From assembly GCA_035610835.1 (NCBI GenBank), contig CM069455.1, forward strand, positions 21,527,874 through 21,591,873: 64,000 nucleotides of DNA, in the 5' to 3' direction. A program made the position numbers and the translations under genes. A model generated the notes under the pieces. That model was not told the origin of the DNA and ran no database searches. It worked only from the letters and a program-made list of their open reading frames with translations. Position 1 is the stretch's first letter. Each line of letters opens with the position of its first letter. Shown in pieces: positions 44,268 through 60,400 of this stretch. This stretch comes from Ophiura sarsii. Lineage: Eukaryota; Echinodermata; Ophiuroidea; Amphilepidida; Ophiuridae.

Positions 44268-47200
44268 CGTTTCCCATAGAGTGTGTCGAGCGGACGTGCG
44301 CAGAAGGCGACCACTTGGTGTTAGAATCTTCGACAGACAAACAAGAAGAAAATCACATGCCACGGTTTGAAGAATTACAGCGGGTGTTCACCTCCATGTA
44401 TCACCACATGAATTGAAAGATCACATGAAATATCTCTCAAACAGTCCCTTTTAAACCCAAACAGCTCTTCTTAGAGCTACCATTACTGAAAACTAGAGAA
44501 TAGTAAATTTGTGTCGGACTTTGTCTGTATGTAATATCATAATCAAATGTTTATTAAATGTTAAGTTAGTTTGTATTACATTATTCACGAAACAATTGAT
44601 AATGCAAACACTATAGTTCGCCAAAATCGATGTCAGCCCAGATGGTGCCGAACCAGATGGTGCCGGACTGGGTGATTTCTTGCTTTTATACACAATTTAT
44701 GAACATTTGGGACATCATCATTTTTCAGAAAAATGCTCTTATTTGAGAACCACAGATCGAACGGAGGTATGCTTTGGCAGTTTATCTTAGAAATACTTGT
44801 TCTTTCGAAATATGTAGAAAAAAGAATGAAAACTCAAAAAAAGTTTTGCTTCGAAGACGTGTTGTTTTTGGCCTATTATGGTACCTTTTACTTGAAAAAC
44901 TCTCGTTTTCACTCTATTTTCGCAGTTTTATTTGTCAATAAGTTTCTTAAGATTACTACCATCAGGATAAAAGTACAATACAATATTTTAAATCAAATCT
45001 AAACACAATCATGCTAGCCTTGGCCACTAAACTTTTGACGAATCATCAAAAGGGGCATTGTACTCTATGTATAACAATGGAGGCGCCTATGGTTAGCGGT
45101 GATAGCCTGACGGATGAGCAAAAGATACTGTCAAAACTACAGCATACCTAACCAGAAATGTTTTAGAAATTGAAGTTGGTTCGTATTGGGTGGGTGTACT
45201 GTAAACAAATTGTAGGAACAAGGATGGTTACCACCGGTGTCATCTGCGGTATCCTGGACACATGGAGGTAATCACCACGCTTCCAAGAGCCGTGTACATC
45301 TTACAGAACCGCAGACCTGACCTGACATGCATAGTGAGAAACGCCATGCTGGGGGGGGGGGGCGTTTCCCATAGAGTGTGTCGAGCGGACGTGCGCAGAA
45401 GGCGACCACTTGGTGTTAGAATCTTCGACAGACAAACAAGAAGAGAATCACATGCCACGGTTTGAAGAATTACAGCGGGTGTTCACCTCCATGTATCACC
45501 ACATGAATTGAAAGATCACATGAAATATCTCTCAAACAGTCCCTTTTAAACCCAAACAGCTCTTCTTAGAGCTACCATTACTGAAAACTAGAGAATAGTA
45601 AATTTGTGTCGGACTTTGTCTGTATGTAATATCATAATCAAATGTTTATTAAATGTTAAGTTAGTTTGTATTACATTATTCACGAAACAATTGATAATGC
45701 AAACACTATAGTTCGCCAAAATCGATGTCAGCCCAGATGGTGCCGAACCAGATGGTGCCGGACTGGGTGATTTCTTGCTTTTATACACAATTTATGAACA
45801 TTTGGGACATCATCATTTTTCAGAAAAATGCTCTTATTTGAGAACCACAGATCGAACGGAGGTATGCTTTGGCAGTTTATCTTAGAAATACTTGTTCTTT
45901 CGAAATATGTAGAAAAAAGAATGAAAACTCAAAAAAAGTTTTGCTTCGAAGACGTGTTGTTTTTGGCCTATTATGGTACCTTTTACTTGAAAAACTCTCG
46001 TTTTCACTCTATTTTCGCAGTTTTATTTGTCAATAAGTTTCTTAAGATTACTACCATCAGGATAAAAGTACAATACAATATTTTAAATCAAATCTAAACA
46101 CAATCATGCTAGCCTTGGCCACTAAACTTTTGACGAATCATCAAAAGGGGCATTGTACTCTATGTATAACAATGGAGGCGCCTATGGTTAGCGGTGATAG
46201 CCTGACGGATGAGCAAAAGATACTGTCAAAACTACAGCATACCTAACCAGAAATGTTTTAGAAATTGAAGTTGGTTCGTATTGGGTGGGTGTACTGTAAA
46301 CAAATTGTAGGAACAAGGATGGTTACCACCGGTGTCATCTGCGGTATCCTGGACACATGGAGGTAATCACCACGCTTCCAAGAGCCGTGTACATCTTACA
46401 GAACCGCAGACCTGACCTGACATGCATAGTGAGAAACGCCATGCTGGGGGGGGGGGGGCGTTTCCCATAGAGTGTGTCGAGCGGACGTGCGCAGAAGGCG
46501 ACCACTTGGTGTTAGAATCTTCGACAGACAAACAAGAAGAGAATCACATGCCACGGTTTGAAGAATTACAGCGGGTGTTCACCTCCATGTATCACCACAT
46601 GAATTGAAAGATCACATGAAATATCTCTCAAACAGTCCCTTTTAAACCCAAACAGCTCTTCTTAGAGCTACCATTACTGAAAACTAGAGAATAGTAAATT
46701 TGTGTCGGACTTTGTCTGTATGTAATATCATAATCAAATGTTTATTAAATGTTAAGTTAGTTTGTATTACATTATTCACGAAACAATTGATAATGCAAAC
46801 ACTATAGTTCGCCAAAATCGATGTCAGCCCAGATGGTGCCGAACCAGATGGTGCCGGACTGGGTGATTTCTTGCTTTTATACACAATTTATGAACATTTG
46901 GGACATCATCATTTTTCAGAAAAATGCTCTTATTTGAGAACCACAGATCGAACGGAGGTATGCTTTGGCAGTTTATCTTAGAAATACTTGTTCTTTCGAA
47001 ATATGTAGAAAAAAGAATGAAAACTCAAAAAAAGTTTTGCTTCGAAGACGTGTTGTTTTTGGCCTATTATGGTACCTTTTACTTGAAAAACTCTCGTTTT
47101 CACTCTATTTTCGCAGTTTTATTTGTCAATAAGTTTCTTAAGATTACTACCATCAGGATAAAAGTACAATACAATATTTTAAATCAAATCTAAACACAAT

Positions 47201-50200
47201 CATGCTAGCCTTGGCCACTAAACTTTTGACGAATCATCAAAAGGGGCATTGTACTCTATGTATAACAATGGAGGCGCCTATGGTTAGCGGTGATAGCCTG
47301 ACGGATGAGCAAAAGATACTGTCAAAACTACAGCATACCTAACCAGAAATGTTTTAGAAATTGAAGTTGGTTCGTATTGGGTGGGTGTACTGTAAACAAA
47401 TTGTAGGAACAAGGATGGTTACCACCGGTGTCATCTGCGGTATCCTGGACACATGGAGGTAATCACCACGCTTCCAAGAGCCGTGTACATCTTACAGAAC
47501 CGCAGACCTGACCTGACATGCATAGTGAGAAACGCCATGCTGGGGGGGGGGGGGCGTTTCCCATAGAGTGTGTCGAGCGGACGTGCGCAGAAGGCGACCA
47601 CTTGGTGTTAGAATCTTCGACAGACAAACAAGAAGAGAATCACATGCCACGGTTTGAAGAATTACAGCGGGTGTTCACCTCCATGTATCACCACATGAAT
47701 TGAAAGATCACATGAAATATCTCTCAAACAGTCCCTTTTAAACCCAAACAGCTCTTCTTAGAGCTACCATTACTGAAAACTAGAGAATAGTAAATTTGTG
47801 TCGGACTTTGTCTGTATGTAATATCATAATCAAATGTTTATTAAATGTTAAGTTAGTTTGTATTACATTATTCACGAAACAATTGATAATGCAAACACTA
47901 TAGTTCGCCAAAATCGATGTCAGCCCAGATGGTGCCGAACCAGATGGTGCCGGACTGGGTGATTTCTTGCTTTTATACACAATTTATGAACATTTGGGAC
48001 ATCATCATTTTTCAGAAAAATGCTCTTATTTGAGAACCACAGATCGAACGGAGGTATGCTTTGGCAGTTTATCTTAGAAATACTTGTTCTTTCGAAATAT
48101 GTAGAAAAAAGAATGAAAACTCAAAAAAAGTTTTGCTTCGAAGACGTGTTGTTTTTGGCCTATTATGGTACCTTTTACTTGAAAAACTCTCGTTTTCACT
48201 CTATTTTCGCAGTTTTATTTGTCAATAAGTTTCTTAAGATTACTACCATCAGGATAAAAGTACAATACAATATTTTAAATCAAATCTAAACACAATCATG
48301 CTAGCCTTGGCCACTAAACTTTTGACGAATCATCAAAAGGGGCATTGTACTCTATGTATAACAATGGAGGCGCCTATGGTTAGCGGTGATAGCCTGACGG
48401 ATGAGCAAAAGATACTGTCAAAACTACAGCATACCTAACCAGAAATGTTTTAGAAATTGAAGTTGGTTCGTATTGGGTGGGTGTACTGTAAACAAATTGT
48501 AGGAACAAGGATGGTTACCACCGGTGTCATCTGCGGTATCCTGGACACATGGAGGTAATCACCACGCTTCCAAGAGCCGTGTACATCTTACAGAACCGCA
48601 GACCTGACCTGACATGCATAGTGAGAAACGCCATGCTGGGGGGGGGGGGGCGTTTCCCATAGAGTGTGTCGAGCGGACGTGCGCAGAAGGCGACCACTTG
48701 GTGTTAGAATCTTCGACAGACAAACAAGAAGAGAATCACATGCCACGGTTTGAAGAATTACAGCGGGTGTTCACCTCCATGTATCACCACATGAATTGAA
48801 AGATCACATGAAATATCTCTCAAACAGTCCCTTTTAAACCCAAACAGCTCTTCTTAGAGCTACCATTACTGAAAACTAGAGAATAGTAAATTTGTGTCGG
48901 ACTTTGTCTGTATGTAATATCATAATCAAATGTTTATTAAATGTTAAGTTAGTTTGTATTACATTATTCACGAAACAATTGATAATGCAAACACTATAGT
49001 TCGCCAAAATCGATGTCAGCCCAGATGGTGCCGAACCAGATGGTGCCGGACTGGGTGATTTCTTGCTTTTATACACAATTTATGAACATTTGGGACATCA
49101 TCATTTTTCAGAAAAATGCTCTTATTTGAGAACCACAGATCGAACGGAGGTATGCTTTGGCAGTTTATCTTAGAAATACTTGTTCTTTCGAAATATGTAG
49201 AAAAAAGAATGAAAACTCAAAAAAAGTTTTGCTTCGAAGACGTGTTGTTTTTGGCCTATTATGGTACCTTTTACTTGAAAAACTCTCGTTTTCACTCTAT
49301 TTTCGCAGTTTTATTTGTCAATAAGTTTCTTAAGATTACTACCATCAGGATAAAAGTACAATACAATATTTTAAATCAAATCTAAACACAATCATGCTAG
49401 CCTTGGCCACTAAACTTTTGACGAATCATCAAAAGGGGCATTGTACTCTATGTATAACAATGGAGGCGCCTATGGTTAGCGGTGATAGCCTGACGGATGA
49501 GCAAAAGATACTGTCAAAACTACAGCATACCTAACCAGAAATGTTTTAGAAATTGAAGTTGGTTCGTATTGGGTGGGTGTACTGTAAACAAATTGTAGGA
49601 ACAAGGATGGTTACCACCGGTGTCATCTGCGGTATCCTGGACACATGGAGGTAATCACCACGCTTCCAAGAGCCGTGTACATCTTACAGAACCGCAGACC
49701 TGACCTGACATGCATAGTGAGAAACGCCATGCTGGGGGGGGGGGGGCGTTTCCCATAGAGTGTGTCGAGCGGACGTGCGCAGAAGGCGACCACTTGGTGT
49801 TAGAATCTTCGACAGACAAACAAGAAGAGAATCACATGCCACGGTTTGAAGAATTACAGCGGGTGTTCACCTCCATGTATCACCACATGAATTGAAAGAT
49901 CACATGAAATATCTCTCAAACAGTCCCTTTTAAACCCAAACAGCTCTTCTTAGAGCTACCATTACTGAAAACTAGAGAATAGTAAATTTGTGTCGGACTT
50001 TGTCTGTATGTAATATCATAATCAAATGTTTATTAAATGTTAAGTTAGTTTGTATTACATTATTCACGAAACAATTGATAATGCAAACACTATAGTTCGC
50101 CAAAATCGATGTCAGCCCAGATGGTGCCGAACCAGATGGTGCCGGACTGGGTGATTTCTTGCTTTTATACACAATTTATGAACATTTGGGACATCATCAT

Positions 50201-53200
50201 TTTTCAGAAAAATGCTCTTATTTGAGAACCACAGATCGAACGGAGGTATGCTTTGGCAGTTTATCTTAGAAATACTTGTTCTTTCGAAATATGTAGAAAA
50301 AAGAATGAAAACTCAAAAAAAGTTTTGCTTCGAAGACGTGTTGTTTTTGGCCTATTATGGTACCTTTTACTTGAAAAACTCTCGTTTTCACTCTATTTTC
50401 GCAGTTTTATTTGTCAATAAGTTTCTTAAGATTACTACCATCAGGATAAAAGTACAATACAATATTTTAAATCAAATCTAAACACAATCATGCTAGCCTT
50501 GGCCACTAAACTTTTGACGAATCATCAAAAGGGGCATTGTACTCTATGTATAACAATGGAGGCGCCTATGGTTAGCGGTGATAGCCTGACGGATGAGCAA
50601 AAGATACTGTCAAAACTACAGCATACCTAACCAGAAATGTTTTAGAAATTGAAGTTGGTTCGTATTGGGTGGGTGTACTGTAAACAAATTGTAGGAACAA
50701 GGATGGTTACCACCGGTGTCATCTGCGGTATCCTGGACACATGGAGGTAATCACCACGCTTCCAAGAGCCGTGTACATCTTACAGAACCGCAGACCTGAC
50801 CTGACATGCATAGTGAGAAACGCCATGCTGGGGGGGGGGGGCGTTTCCCATAGAGTGTGTCGAGCGGACGTGCGCAGAAGGCGACCACTTGGTGTTAGAA
50901 TCTTCGACAGACAAACAAGAAGAGAATCACATGCCACGGTTTGAAGAATTACAGCGGGTGTTCACCTCCATGTATCACCACATGAATTGAAAGATCACAT
51001 GAAATATCTCTCAAACAGTCCCTTTTAAACCCAAACAGCTCTTCTTAGAGCTACCATTACTGAAAACTAGAGAATAGTAAATTTGTGTCGGACTTTGTCT
51101 GTATGTAATATCATAATCAAATGTTTATTAAATGTTAAGTTAGTTTGTATTACATTATTCACGAAACAATTGATAATGCAAACACTATAGTTCGCCAAAA
51201 TCGATGTCAGCCCAGATGGTGCCGAACCAGATGGTGCCGGACTGGGTGATTTCTTGCTTTTATACACAATTTATGAACATTTGGGACATCATCATTTTTC
51301 AGAAAAATGCTCTTATTTGAGAACCACAGATCGAACGGAGGTATGCTTTGGCAGTTTATCTTAGAAATACTTGTTCTTTCGAAATATGTAGAAAAAAGAA
51401 TGAAAACTCAAAAAAAGTTTTGCTTCGAAGACGTGTTGTTTTTGGCCTATTATGGTACCTTTTACTTGAAAAACTCTCGTTTTCACTCTATTTTCGCAGT
51501 TTTATTTGTCAATAAGTTTCTTAAGATTACTACCATCAGGATAAAAGTACAATACAATATTTTAAATCAAATCTAAACACAATCATGCTAGCCTTGGCCA
51601 CTAAACTTTTGACGAATCATCAAAAGGGGCATTGTACTCTATGTATAACAATGGAGGCGCCTATGGTTAGCGGTGATAGCCTGACGGATGAGCAAAAGAT
51701 ACTGTCAAAACTACAGCATACCTAACCAGAAATGTTTTAGAAATTGAAGTTGGTTCGTATTGGGTGGGTGTACTGTAAACAAATTGTAGGAACAAGGATG
51801 GTTACCACCGGTGTCATCTGCGGTATCCTGGACACATGGAGGTAATCACCACGCTTCCAAGAGCCGTGTACATCTTACAGAACCGCAGACCTGACCTGAC
51901 ATGCATAGTGAGAAACGCCATGCTGGGGGGGGGGGGGCGTTTCCCATAGAGTGTGTCGAGCGGACGTGCGCAGAAGGCGACCACTTGGTGTTAGAATCTT
52001 CGACAGACAAACAAGAAGAGAATCACATGCCACGGTTTGAAGAATTACAGCGGGTGTTCACCTCCATGTATCACCACATGAATTGAAAGATCACATGAAA
52101 TATCTCTCAAACAGTCCCTTTTAAACCCAAACAGCTCTTCTTAGAGCTACCATTACTGAAAACTAGAGAATAGTAAATTTGTGTCGGACTTTGTCTGTAT
52201 GTAATATCATAATCAAATGTTTATTAAATGTTAAGTTAGTTTGTATTACATTATTCACGAAACAATTGATAATGCAAACACTATAGTTCGCCAAAATCGA
52301 TGTCAGCCCAGATGGTGCCGAACCAGATGGTGCCGGACTGGGTGATTTCTTGCTTTTATACACAATTTATGAACATTTGGGACATCATCATTTTTCAGAA
52401 AAATGCTCTTATTTGAGAACCACAGATCGAACGGAGGTATGCTTTGGCAGTTTATCTTAGAAATACTTGTTCTTTCGAAATATGTAGAAAAAAGAATGAA
52501 AACTCAAAAAAAGTTTTGCTTCGAAGACGTGTTGTTTTTGGCCTATTATGGTACCTTTTACTTGAAAAACTCTCGTTTTCACTCTATTTTCGCAGTTTTA
52601 TTTGTCAATAAGTTTCTTAAGATTACTACCATCAGGATAAAAGTACAATACAATATTTTAAATCAAATCTAAACACAATCATGCTAGCCTTGGCCACTAA
52701 ACTTTTGACGAATCATCAAAAGGGGCATTGTACTCTATGTATAACAATGGAGGCGCCTATGGTTAGCGGTGATAGCCTGACGGATGAGCAAAAGATACTG
52801 TCAAAACTACAGCATACCTAACCAGAAATGTTTTAGAAATTGAAGTTGGTTCGTATTGGGTGGGTGTACTGTAAACAAATTGTAGGAACAAGGATGGTTA
52901 CCACCGGTGTCATCTGCGGTATCCTGGACACATGGAGGTAATCACCACGCTTCCAAGAGCCGTGTACATCTTACAGAACCGCAGACCTGACCTGACATGC
53001 ATAGTGAGAAACGCCATGCTGGGGGGGGGGGGGCGTTTCCCATAGAGTGTGTCGAGCGGACGTGCGCAGAAGGCGACCACTTGGTGTTAGAATCTTCGAC
53101 AGACAAACAAGAAGAGAATCACATGCCACGGTTTGAAGAATTACAGCGGGTGTTCACCTCCATGTATCACCACATGAATTGAAAGATCACATGAAATATC

Positions 53201-56200
53201 TCTCAAACAGTCCCTTTTAAACCCAAACAGCTCTTCTTAGAGCTACCATTACTGAAAACTAGAGAATAGTAAATTTGTGTCGGACTTTGTCTGTATGTAA
53301 TATCATAATCAAATGTTTATTAAATGTTAAGTTAGTTTGTATTACATTATTCACGAAACAATTGATAATGCAAACACTATAGTTCGCCAAAATCGATGTC
53401 AGCCCAGATGGTGCCGAACCAGATGGTGCCGGACTGGGTGATTTCTTGCTTTTATACACAATTTATGAACATTTGGGACATCATCATTTTTCAGAAAAAT
53501 GCTCTTATTTGAGAACCACAGATCGAACGGAGGTATGCTTTGGCAGTTTATCTTAGAAATACTTGTTCTTTCGAAATATGTAGAAAAAAGAATGAAAACT
53601 CAAAAAAAGTTTTGCTTCGAAGACGTGTTGTTTTTGGCCTATTATGGTACCTTTTACTTGAAAAACTCTCGTTTTCACTCTATTTTCGCAGTTTTATTTG
53701 TCAATAAGTTTCTTAAGATTACTACCATCAGGATAAAAGTACAATACAATATTTTAAATCAAATCTAAACACAATCATGCTAGCCTTGGCCACTAAACTT
53801 TTGACGAATCATCAAAAGGGGCATTGTACTCTATGTATAACAATGGAGGCGCCTATGGTTAGCGGTGATAGCCTGACGGATGAGCAAAAGATACTGTCAA
53901 AACTACAGCATACCTAACCAGAAATGTTTTAGAAATTGAAGTTGGTTCGTATTGGGTGGGTGTACTGTAAACAAATTGTAGGAACAAGGATGGTTACCAC
54001 CGGTGTCATCTGCGGTATCCTGGACACATGGAGGTAATCACCACGCTTCCAAGAGCCGTGTACATCTTACAGAACCGCAGACCTGACCTGACATGCATAG
54101 TGAGAAACGCCATGCTGGGGGGGGGGGGGCGTTTCCCATAGAGTGTGTCGAGCGGACGTGCGCAGAAGGCGACCACTTGGTGTTAGAATCTTCGACAGAC
54201 AAACAAGAAGAGAATCACATGCCACGGTTTGAAGAATTACAGCGGGTGTTCACCTCCATGTATCACCACATGAATTGAAAGATCACATGAAATATCTCTC
54301 AAACAGTCCCTTTTAAACCCAAACAGCTCTTCTTAGAGCTACCATTACTGAAAACTAGAGAATAGTAAATTTGTGTCGGACTTTGTCTGTATGTAATATC
54401 ATAATCAAATGTTTATTAAATGTTAAGTTAGTTTGTATTACATTATTCACGAAACAATTGATAATGCAAACACTATAGTTCGCCAAAATCGATGTCAGCC
54501 CAGATGGTGCCGAACCAGATGGTGCCGGACTGGGTGATTTCTTGCTTTTATACACAATTTATGAACATTTGGGACATCATCATTTTTCAGAAAAATGCTC
54601 TTATTTGAGAACCACAGATCGAACGGAGGTATGCTTTGGCAGTTTATCTTAGAAATACTTGTTCTTTCGAAATATGTAGAAAAAAGAATGAAAACTCAAA
54701 AAAAGTTTTGCTTCGAAGACGTGTTGTTTTTGGCCTATTATGGTACCTTTTACTTGAAAAACTCTCGTTTTCACTCTATTTTCGCAGTTTTATTTGTCAA
54801 TAAGTTTCTTAAGATTACTACCATCAGGATAAAAGTACAATACAATATTTTAAATCAAATCTAAACACAATCATGCTAGCCTTGGCCACTAAACTTTTGA
54901 CGAATCATCAAAAGGGGCATTGTACTCTATGTATAACAATGGAGGCGCCTATGGTTAGCGGTGATAGCCTGACGGATGAGCAAAAGATACTGTCAAAACT
55001 ACAGCATACCTAACCAGAAATGTTTTAGAAATTGAAGTTGGTTCGTATTGGGTGGGTGTACTGTAAACAAATTGTAGGAACAAGGATGGTTACCACCGGT
55101 GTCATCTGCGGTATCCTGGACACATGGAGGTAATCACCACGCTTCCAAGAGCCGTGTACATCTTACAGAACCGCAGACCTGACCTGACATGCATAGTGAG
55201 AAACGCCATGCTGGGGGGGGGGGGCGTTTCCCATAGAGTGTGTCGAGCGGACGTGCGCAGAAGGCGACCACTTGGTGTTAGAATCTTCGACAGACAAACA
55301 AGAAGAGAATCACATGCCACGGTTTGAAGAATTACAGCGGGTGTTCACCTCCATGTATCACCACATGAATTGAAAGATCACATGAAATATCTCTCAAACA
55401 GTCCCTTTTAAACCCAAACAGCTCTTCTTAGAGCTACCATTACTGAAAACTAGAGAATAGTAAATTTGTGTCGGACTTTGTCTGTATGTAATATCATAAT
55501 CAAATGTTTATTAAATGTTAAGTTAGTTTGTATTACATTATTCACGAAACAATTGATAATGCAAACACTATAGTTCGCCAAAATCGATGTCAGCCCAGAT
55601 GGTGCCGAACCAGATGGTGCCGGACTGGGTGATTTCTTGCTTTTATACACAATTTATGAACATTTGGGACATCATCATTTTTCAGAAAAATGCTCTTATT
55701 TGAGAACCACAGATCGAACGGAGGTATGCTTTGGCAGTTTATCTTAGAAATACTTGTTCTTTCGAAATATGTAGAAAAAAGAATGAAAACTCAAAAAAAG
55801 TTTTGCTTCGAAGACGTGTTGTTTTTGGCCTATTATGGTACCTTTTACTTGAAAAACTCACGTTTTCACTCTATTTTCGCAGTTTTATTTGTCAATAAGT
55901 TTCTTAAGATTACTACCATCAGGATAAAAGTACAATACAATATTTTAAATCAAATCTAAACACAATCATGCTAGCCTTGGCCACTAAACTTTTGACGAAT
56001 CATCAAAAGGGGCATTGTACTCTATGTATAACAATGGAGGCGCCTATGGTTAGCGGTGATAGCCTGACGGATGAGCAAAAGATACTGTCAAAACTACAGC
56101 ATACCTAACCAGAAATGTTTTAGAAATTGAAGTTGGTTCGTATTGGGTGGGTGTACTGTAAACAAATTGTAGGAACAAGGATGGTTACCACCGGTGTCAT

Positions 56201-57404
56201 CTGCGGTATCCTGGACACATGGAGGTAATCACCACGCTTCCAAGAGCCGTGTACATCTTACAGAACCGCAGACCTGACCTGACATGCATAGTGAGAAACG
56301 CCATGCTGGGGGGGGGGGGGGCGTTTCCCATAGAGTGTGTCGAGCGGACGTGCGCAGAAGGCGACCACTTGGTGTTAGAATCTTCGACAGACAAACAAGA
56401 AGAGAATCACATGCCACGGTTTGAAGAATTACAGCGGGTGTTCACCTCCATGTATCACCACATGAATTGAAAGATCACATGAAATATCTCTCAAACAGTC
56501 CCTTTTAAACCCAAACAGCTCTTCTTAGAGCTACCATTACTGAAAACTAGAGAATAGTAAATTTGTGTCGGACTTTGTCTGTATGTAATATCATAATCAA
56601 ATGTTTATTAAATGTTAAGTTAGTTTGTATTACATTATTCACGAAACAATTGATAATGCAAACACTATAGTTCGCCAAAATCGATGTCAGCCCAGATGGT
56701 GCCGAACCAGATGGTGCCGGACTGGGTGATTTCTTGCTTTTATACACAATTTATGAACATTTGGGACATCATCATTTTTCAGAAAAATGCTCTTATTTGA
56801 GAACCACAGATCGAACGGAGGTATGCTTTGGCAGTTTATCTTAGAAATACTTGTTCTTTCGAAATATGTAGAAAAAAGAATGAAAACTCAAAAAAAGTTT
56901 TGCTTCGAAGACGTGTTGTTTTTGGCCTATTATGGTACCTTTTACTTGAAAAACTCTCGTTTTCACTCTATTTTCGCAGTTTTATTTGTCAATAAGTTTC
57001 TTAAGATTACTACCATCAGGATAAAAGTACAATACAATATTTTAAATCAAATCTAAACACAATCATGCTAGCCTTGGCCACTAAACTTTTGACGAATCAT
57101 CAAAAGGGGCATTGTACTCTATGTATAACAATGGAGGCGCCTATGGTTAGCGGTGATAGCCTGACGGATGAGCAAAAGATACTGTCAAAACTACAGCATA
57201 CCTAACCAGAAATGTTTTAGAAATTGAAGTTGGTTCGTATTGGGTGGGTGTACTGTAAACAAATTGTAGGAACAAGGATGGTTACCACCGGTGTCATCTG
57301 CGGTATCCTGGACACATGGAGGTAATCACCACGCTTCCAAGAGCCGTGTACATCTTACAGAACCGCAGACCTGACCTGACATGCATAGTGAGAAACGCCA
57401 TGCT

Positions 57405-57425
57405 GGGGCGGGGGGGGGGGGGGGG
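57405..57425 (+). repeat. interrupted long G-tract (unit 22, GGGG-C-G16)
   Basis: Total tract span is 21, equal to unit 10, but position 57409 is C. It is the only interrupted tract of the 28. Confidence 0.9.
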
Positions 57426-60400
57426 CGTTTCCCATAGAGTGTGTCGAGCGGACGTGCGCAGAAGGCGACCACTTGGTGTTAGAATCTTCGACAGACAAAC
57501 AAGAAGAGAATCACATGCCACGGTTTGAAGAATTACAGCGGGTGTTCACCTCCATGTATCACCACATGAATTGAAAGATCACATGAAATATCTCTCAAAC
57601 AGTCCCTTTTAAACCCAAACAGCTCTTCTTAGAGCTACCATTACTGAAAACTAGAGAATAGTAAATTTGTGTCGGACTTTGTCTGTATGTAATATCATAA
57701 TCAAATGTTTATTAAATGTTAAGTTAGTTTGTATTACATTATTCACGAAACAATTGATAATGCAAACACTATAGTTCGCCAAAATCGATGTCAGCCCAGA
57801 TGGTGCCGAACCAGATGGTGCCGGACTGGGTGATTTCTTGCTTTTATACACAATTTATGAACATTTGGGACATCATCATTTTTCAGAAAAATGCTCTTAT
57901 TTGAGAACCACAGATCGAACGGAGGTATGCTTTGGCAGTTTATCTTAGAAATACTTGTTCTTTCGAAATATGTAGAAAAAAGAATGAAAACTCAAAAAAA
58001 GTTTTGCTTCGAAGACGTGTTGTTTTTGGCCTATTATGGTACCTTTTACTTGAAAAACTCTCGTTTTCACTCTATTTTCGCAGTTTTATTTGTCAATAAG
58101 TTTCTTAAGATTACTACCATCAGGATAAAAGTACAATACAATATTTTAAATCAAATCTAAACACAATCATGCTAGCCTTGGCCACTAAACTTTTGACGAA
58201 TCATCAAAAGGGGCATTGTACTCTATGTATAACAATGGAGGCGCCTATGGTTAGCGGTGATAGCCTGACGGATGAGCAAAAGATACTGTCAAAACTACAG
58301 CATACCTAACCAGAAATGTTTTAGAAATTGAAGTTGGTTCGTATTGGGTGGGTGTACTGTAAACAAATTGTAGGAACAAGGATGGTTACCACCGGTGTCA
58401 TCTGCGGTATCCTGGACACATGGAGGTAATCACCACGCTTCCAAGAGCCGTGTACATCTTACAGAACCGCAGACCTGACCTGACATGCATAGTGAGAAAC
58501 GCCATGCTGGGGGGGGGGGGCGTTTCCCATAGAGTGTGTCGAGCGGACGTGCGCAGAAGGCGACCACTTGGTGTTAGAATCTTCGACAGACAAACAAGAA
58601 GAGAATCACATGCCACGGTTTGAAGAATTACAGCGGGTGTTCACCTCCATGTATCACCACATGAATTGAAAGATCACATGAAATATCTCTCAAACAGTCC
58701 CTTTTAAACCCAAACAGCTCTTCTTAGAGCTACCATTACTGAAAACTAGAGAATAGTAAATTTGTGTCGGACTTTGTCTGTATGTAATATCATAATCAAA
58801 TGTTTATTAAATGTTAAGTTAGTTTGTATTACATTATTCACGAAACAATTGATAATGCAAACACTATAGTTCGCCAAAATCGATGTCAGCCCAGATGGTG
58901 CCGAACCAGATGGTGCCGGACTGGGTGATTTCTTGCTTTTATACACAATTTATGAACATTTGGGACATCATCATTTTTCAGAAAAATGCTCTTATTTGAG
59001 AACCACAGATCGAACGGAGGTATGCTTTGGCAGTTTATCTTAGAAATACTTGTTCTTTCGAAATATGTAGAAAAAAGAATGAAAACTCAAAAAAAGTTTT
59101 GCTTCGAAGACGTGTTGTTTTTGGCCTATTATGGTACCTTTTACTTGAAAAACTCTCGTTTTCACTCTATTTTCGCAGTTTTATTTGTCAATAAGTTTCT
59201 TAAGATTACTACCATCAGGATAAAAGTACAATACAATATTTTAAATCAAATCTAAACACAATCATGCTAGCCTTGGCCACTAAACTTTTGACGAATCATC
59301 AAAAGGGGCATTGTACTCTATGTATAACAATGGAGGCGCCTATGGTTAGCGGTGATAGCCTGACGGATGAGCAAAAGATACTGTCAAAACTACAGCATAC
59401 CTAACCAGAAATGTTTTAGAAATTGAAGTTGGTTCGTATTGGGTGGGTGTACTGTAAACAAATTGTAGGAACAAGGATGGTTACCACCGGTGTCATCTGC
59501 GGTATCCTGGACACATGGAGGTAATCACCACGCTTCCAAGAGCCGTGTACATCTTACAGAACCGCAGACCTGACCTGACATGCATAGTGAGAAACGCCAT
59601 GCTGGGGGGGGGGGGGCGTTTCCCATAGAGTGTGTCGAGCGGACGTGCGCAGAAGGCGACCACTTGGTGTTAGAATCTTCGACAGACAAACAAGAAGAGA
59701 ATCACATGCCACGGTTTGAAGAATTACAGCGGGTGTTCACCTCCATGTATCACCACATGAATTGAAAGATCACATGAAATATCTCTCAAACAGTCCCTTT
59801 TAAACCCAAACAGCTCTTCTTAGAGCTACCATTACTGAAAACTAGAGAATAGTAAATTTGTGTCGGACTTTGTCTGTATGTAATATCATAATCAAATGTT
59901 TATTAAATGTTAAGTTAGTTTGTATTACATTATTCACGAAACAATTGATAATGCAAACACTATAGTTCGCCAAAATCGATGTCAGCCCAGATGGTGCCGA
60001 ACCAGATGGTGCCGGACTGGGTGATTTCTTGCTTTTATACACAATTTATGAACATTTGGGACATCATCATTTTTCAGAAAAATGCTCTTATTTGAGAACC
60101 ACAGATCGAACGGAGGTATGCTTTGGCAGTTTATCTTAGAAATACTTGTTCTTTCGAAATATGTAGAAAAAAGAATGAAAACTCAAAAAAAGTTTTGCTT
60201 CGAAGACGTGTTGTTTTTGGCCTATTATGGTACCTTTTACTTGAAAAACTCTCGTTTTCACTCTATTTTCGCAGTTTTATTTGTCAATAAGTTTCTTAAG
60301 ATTACTACCATCAGGATAAAAGTACAATACAATATTTTAAATCAAATCTAAACACAATCATGCTAGCCTTGGCCACTAAACTTTTGACGAATCATCAAAA

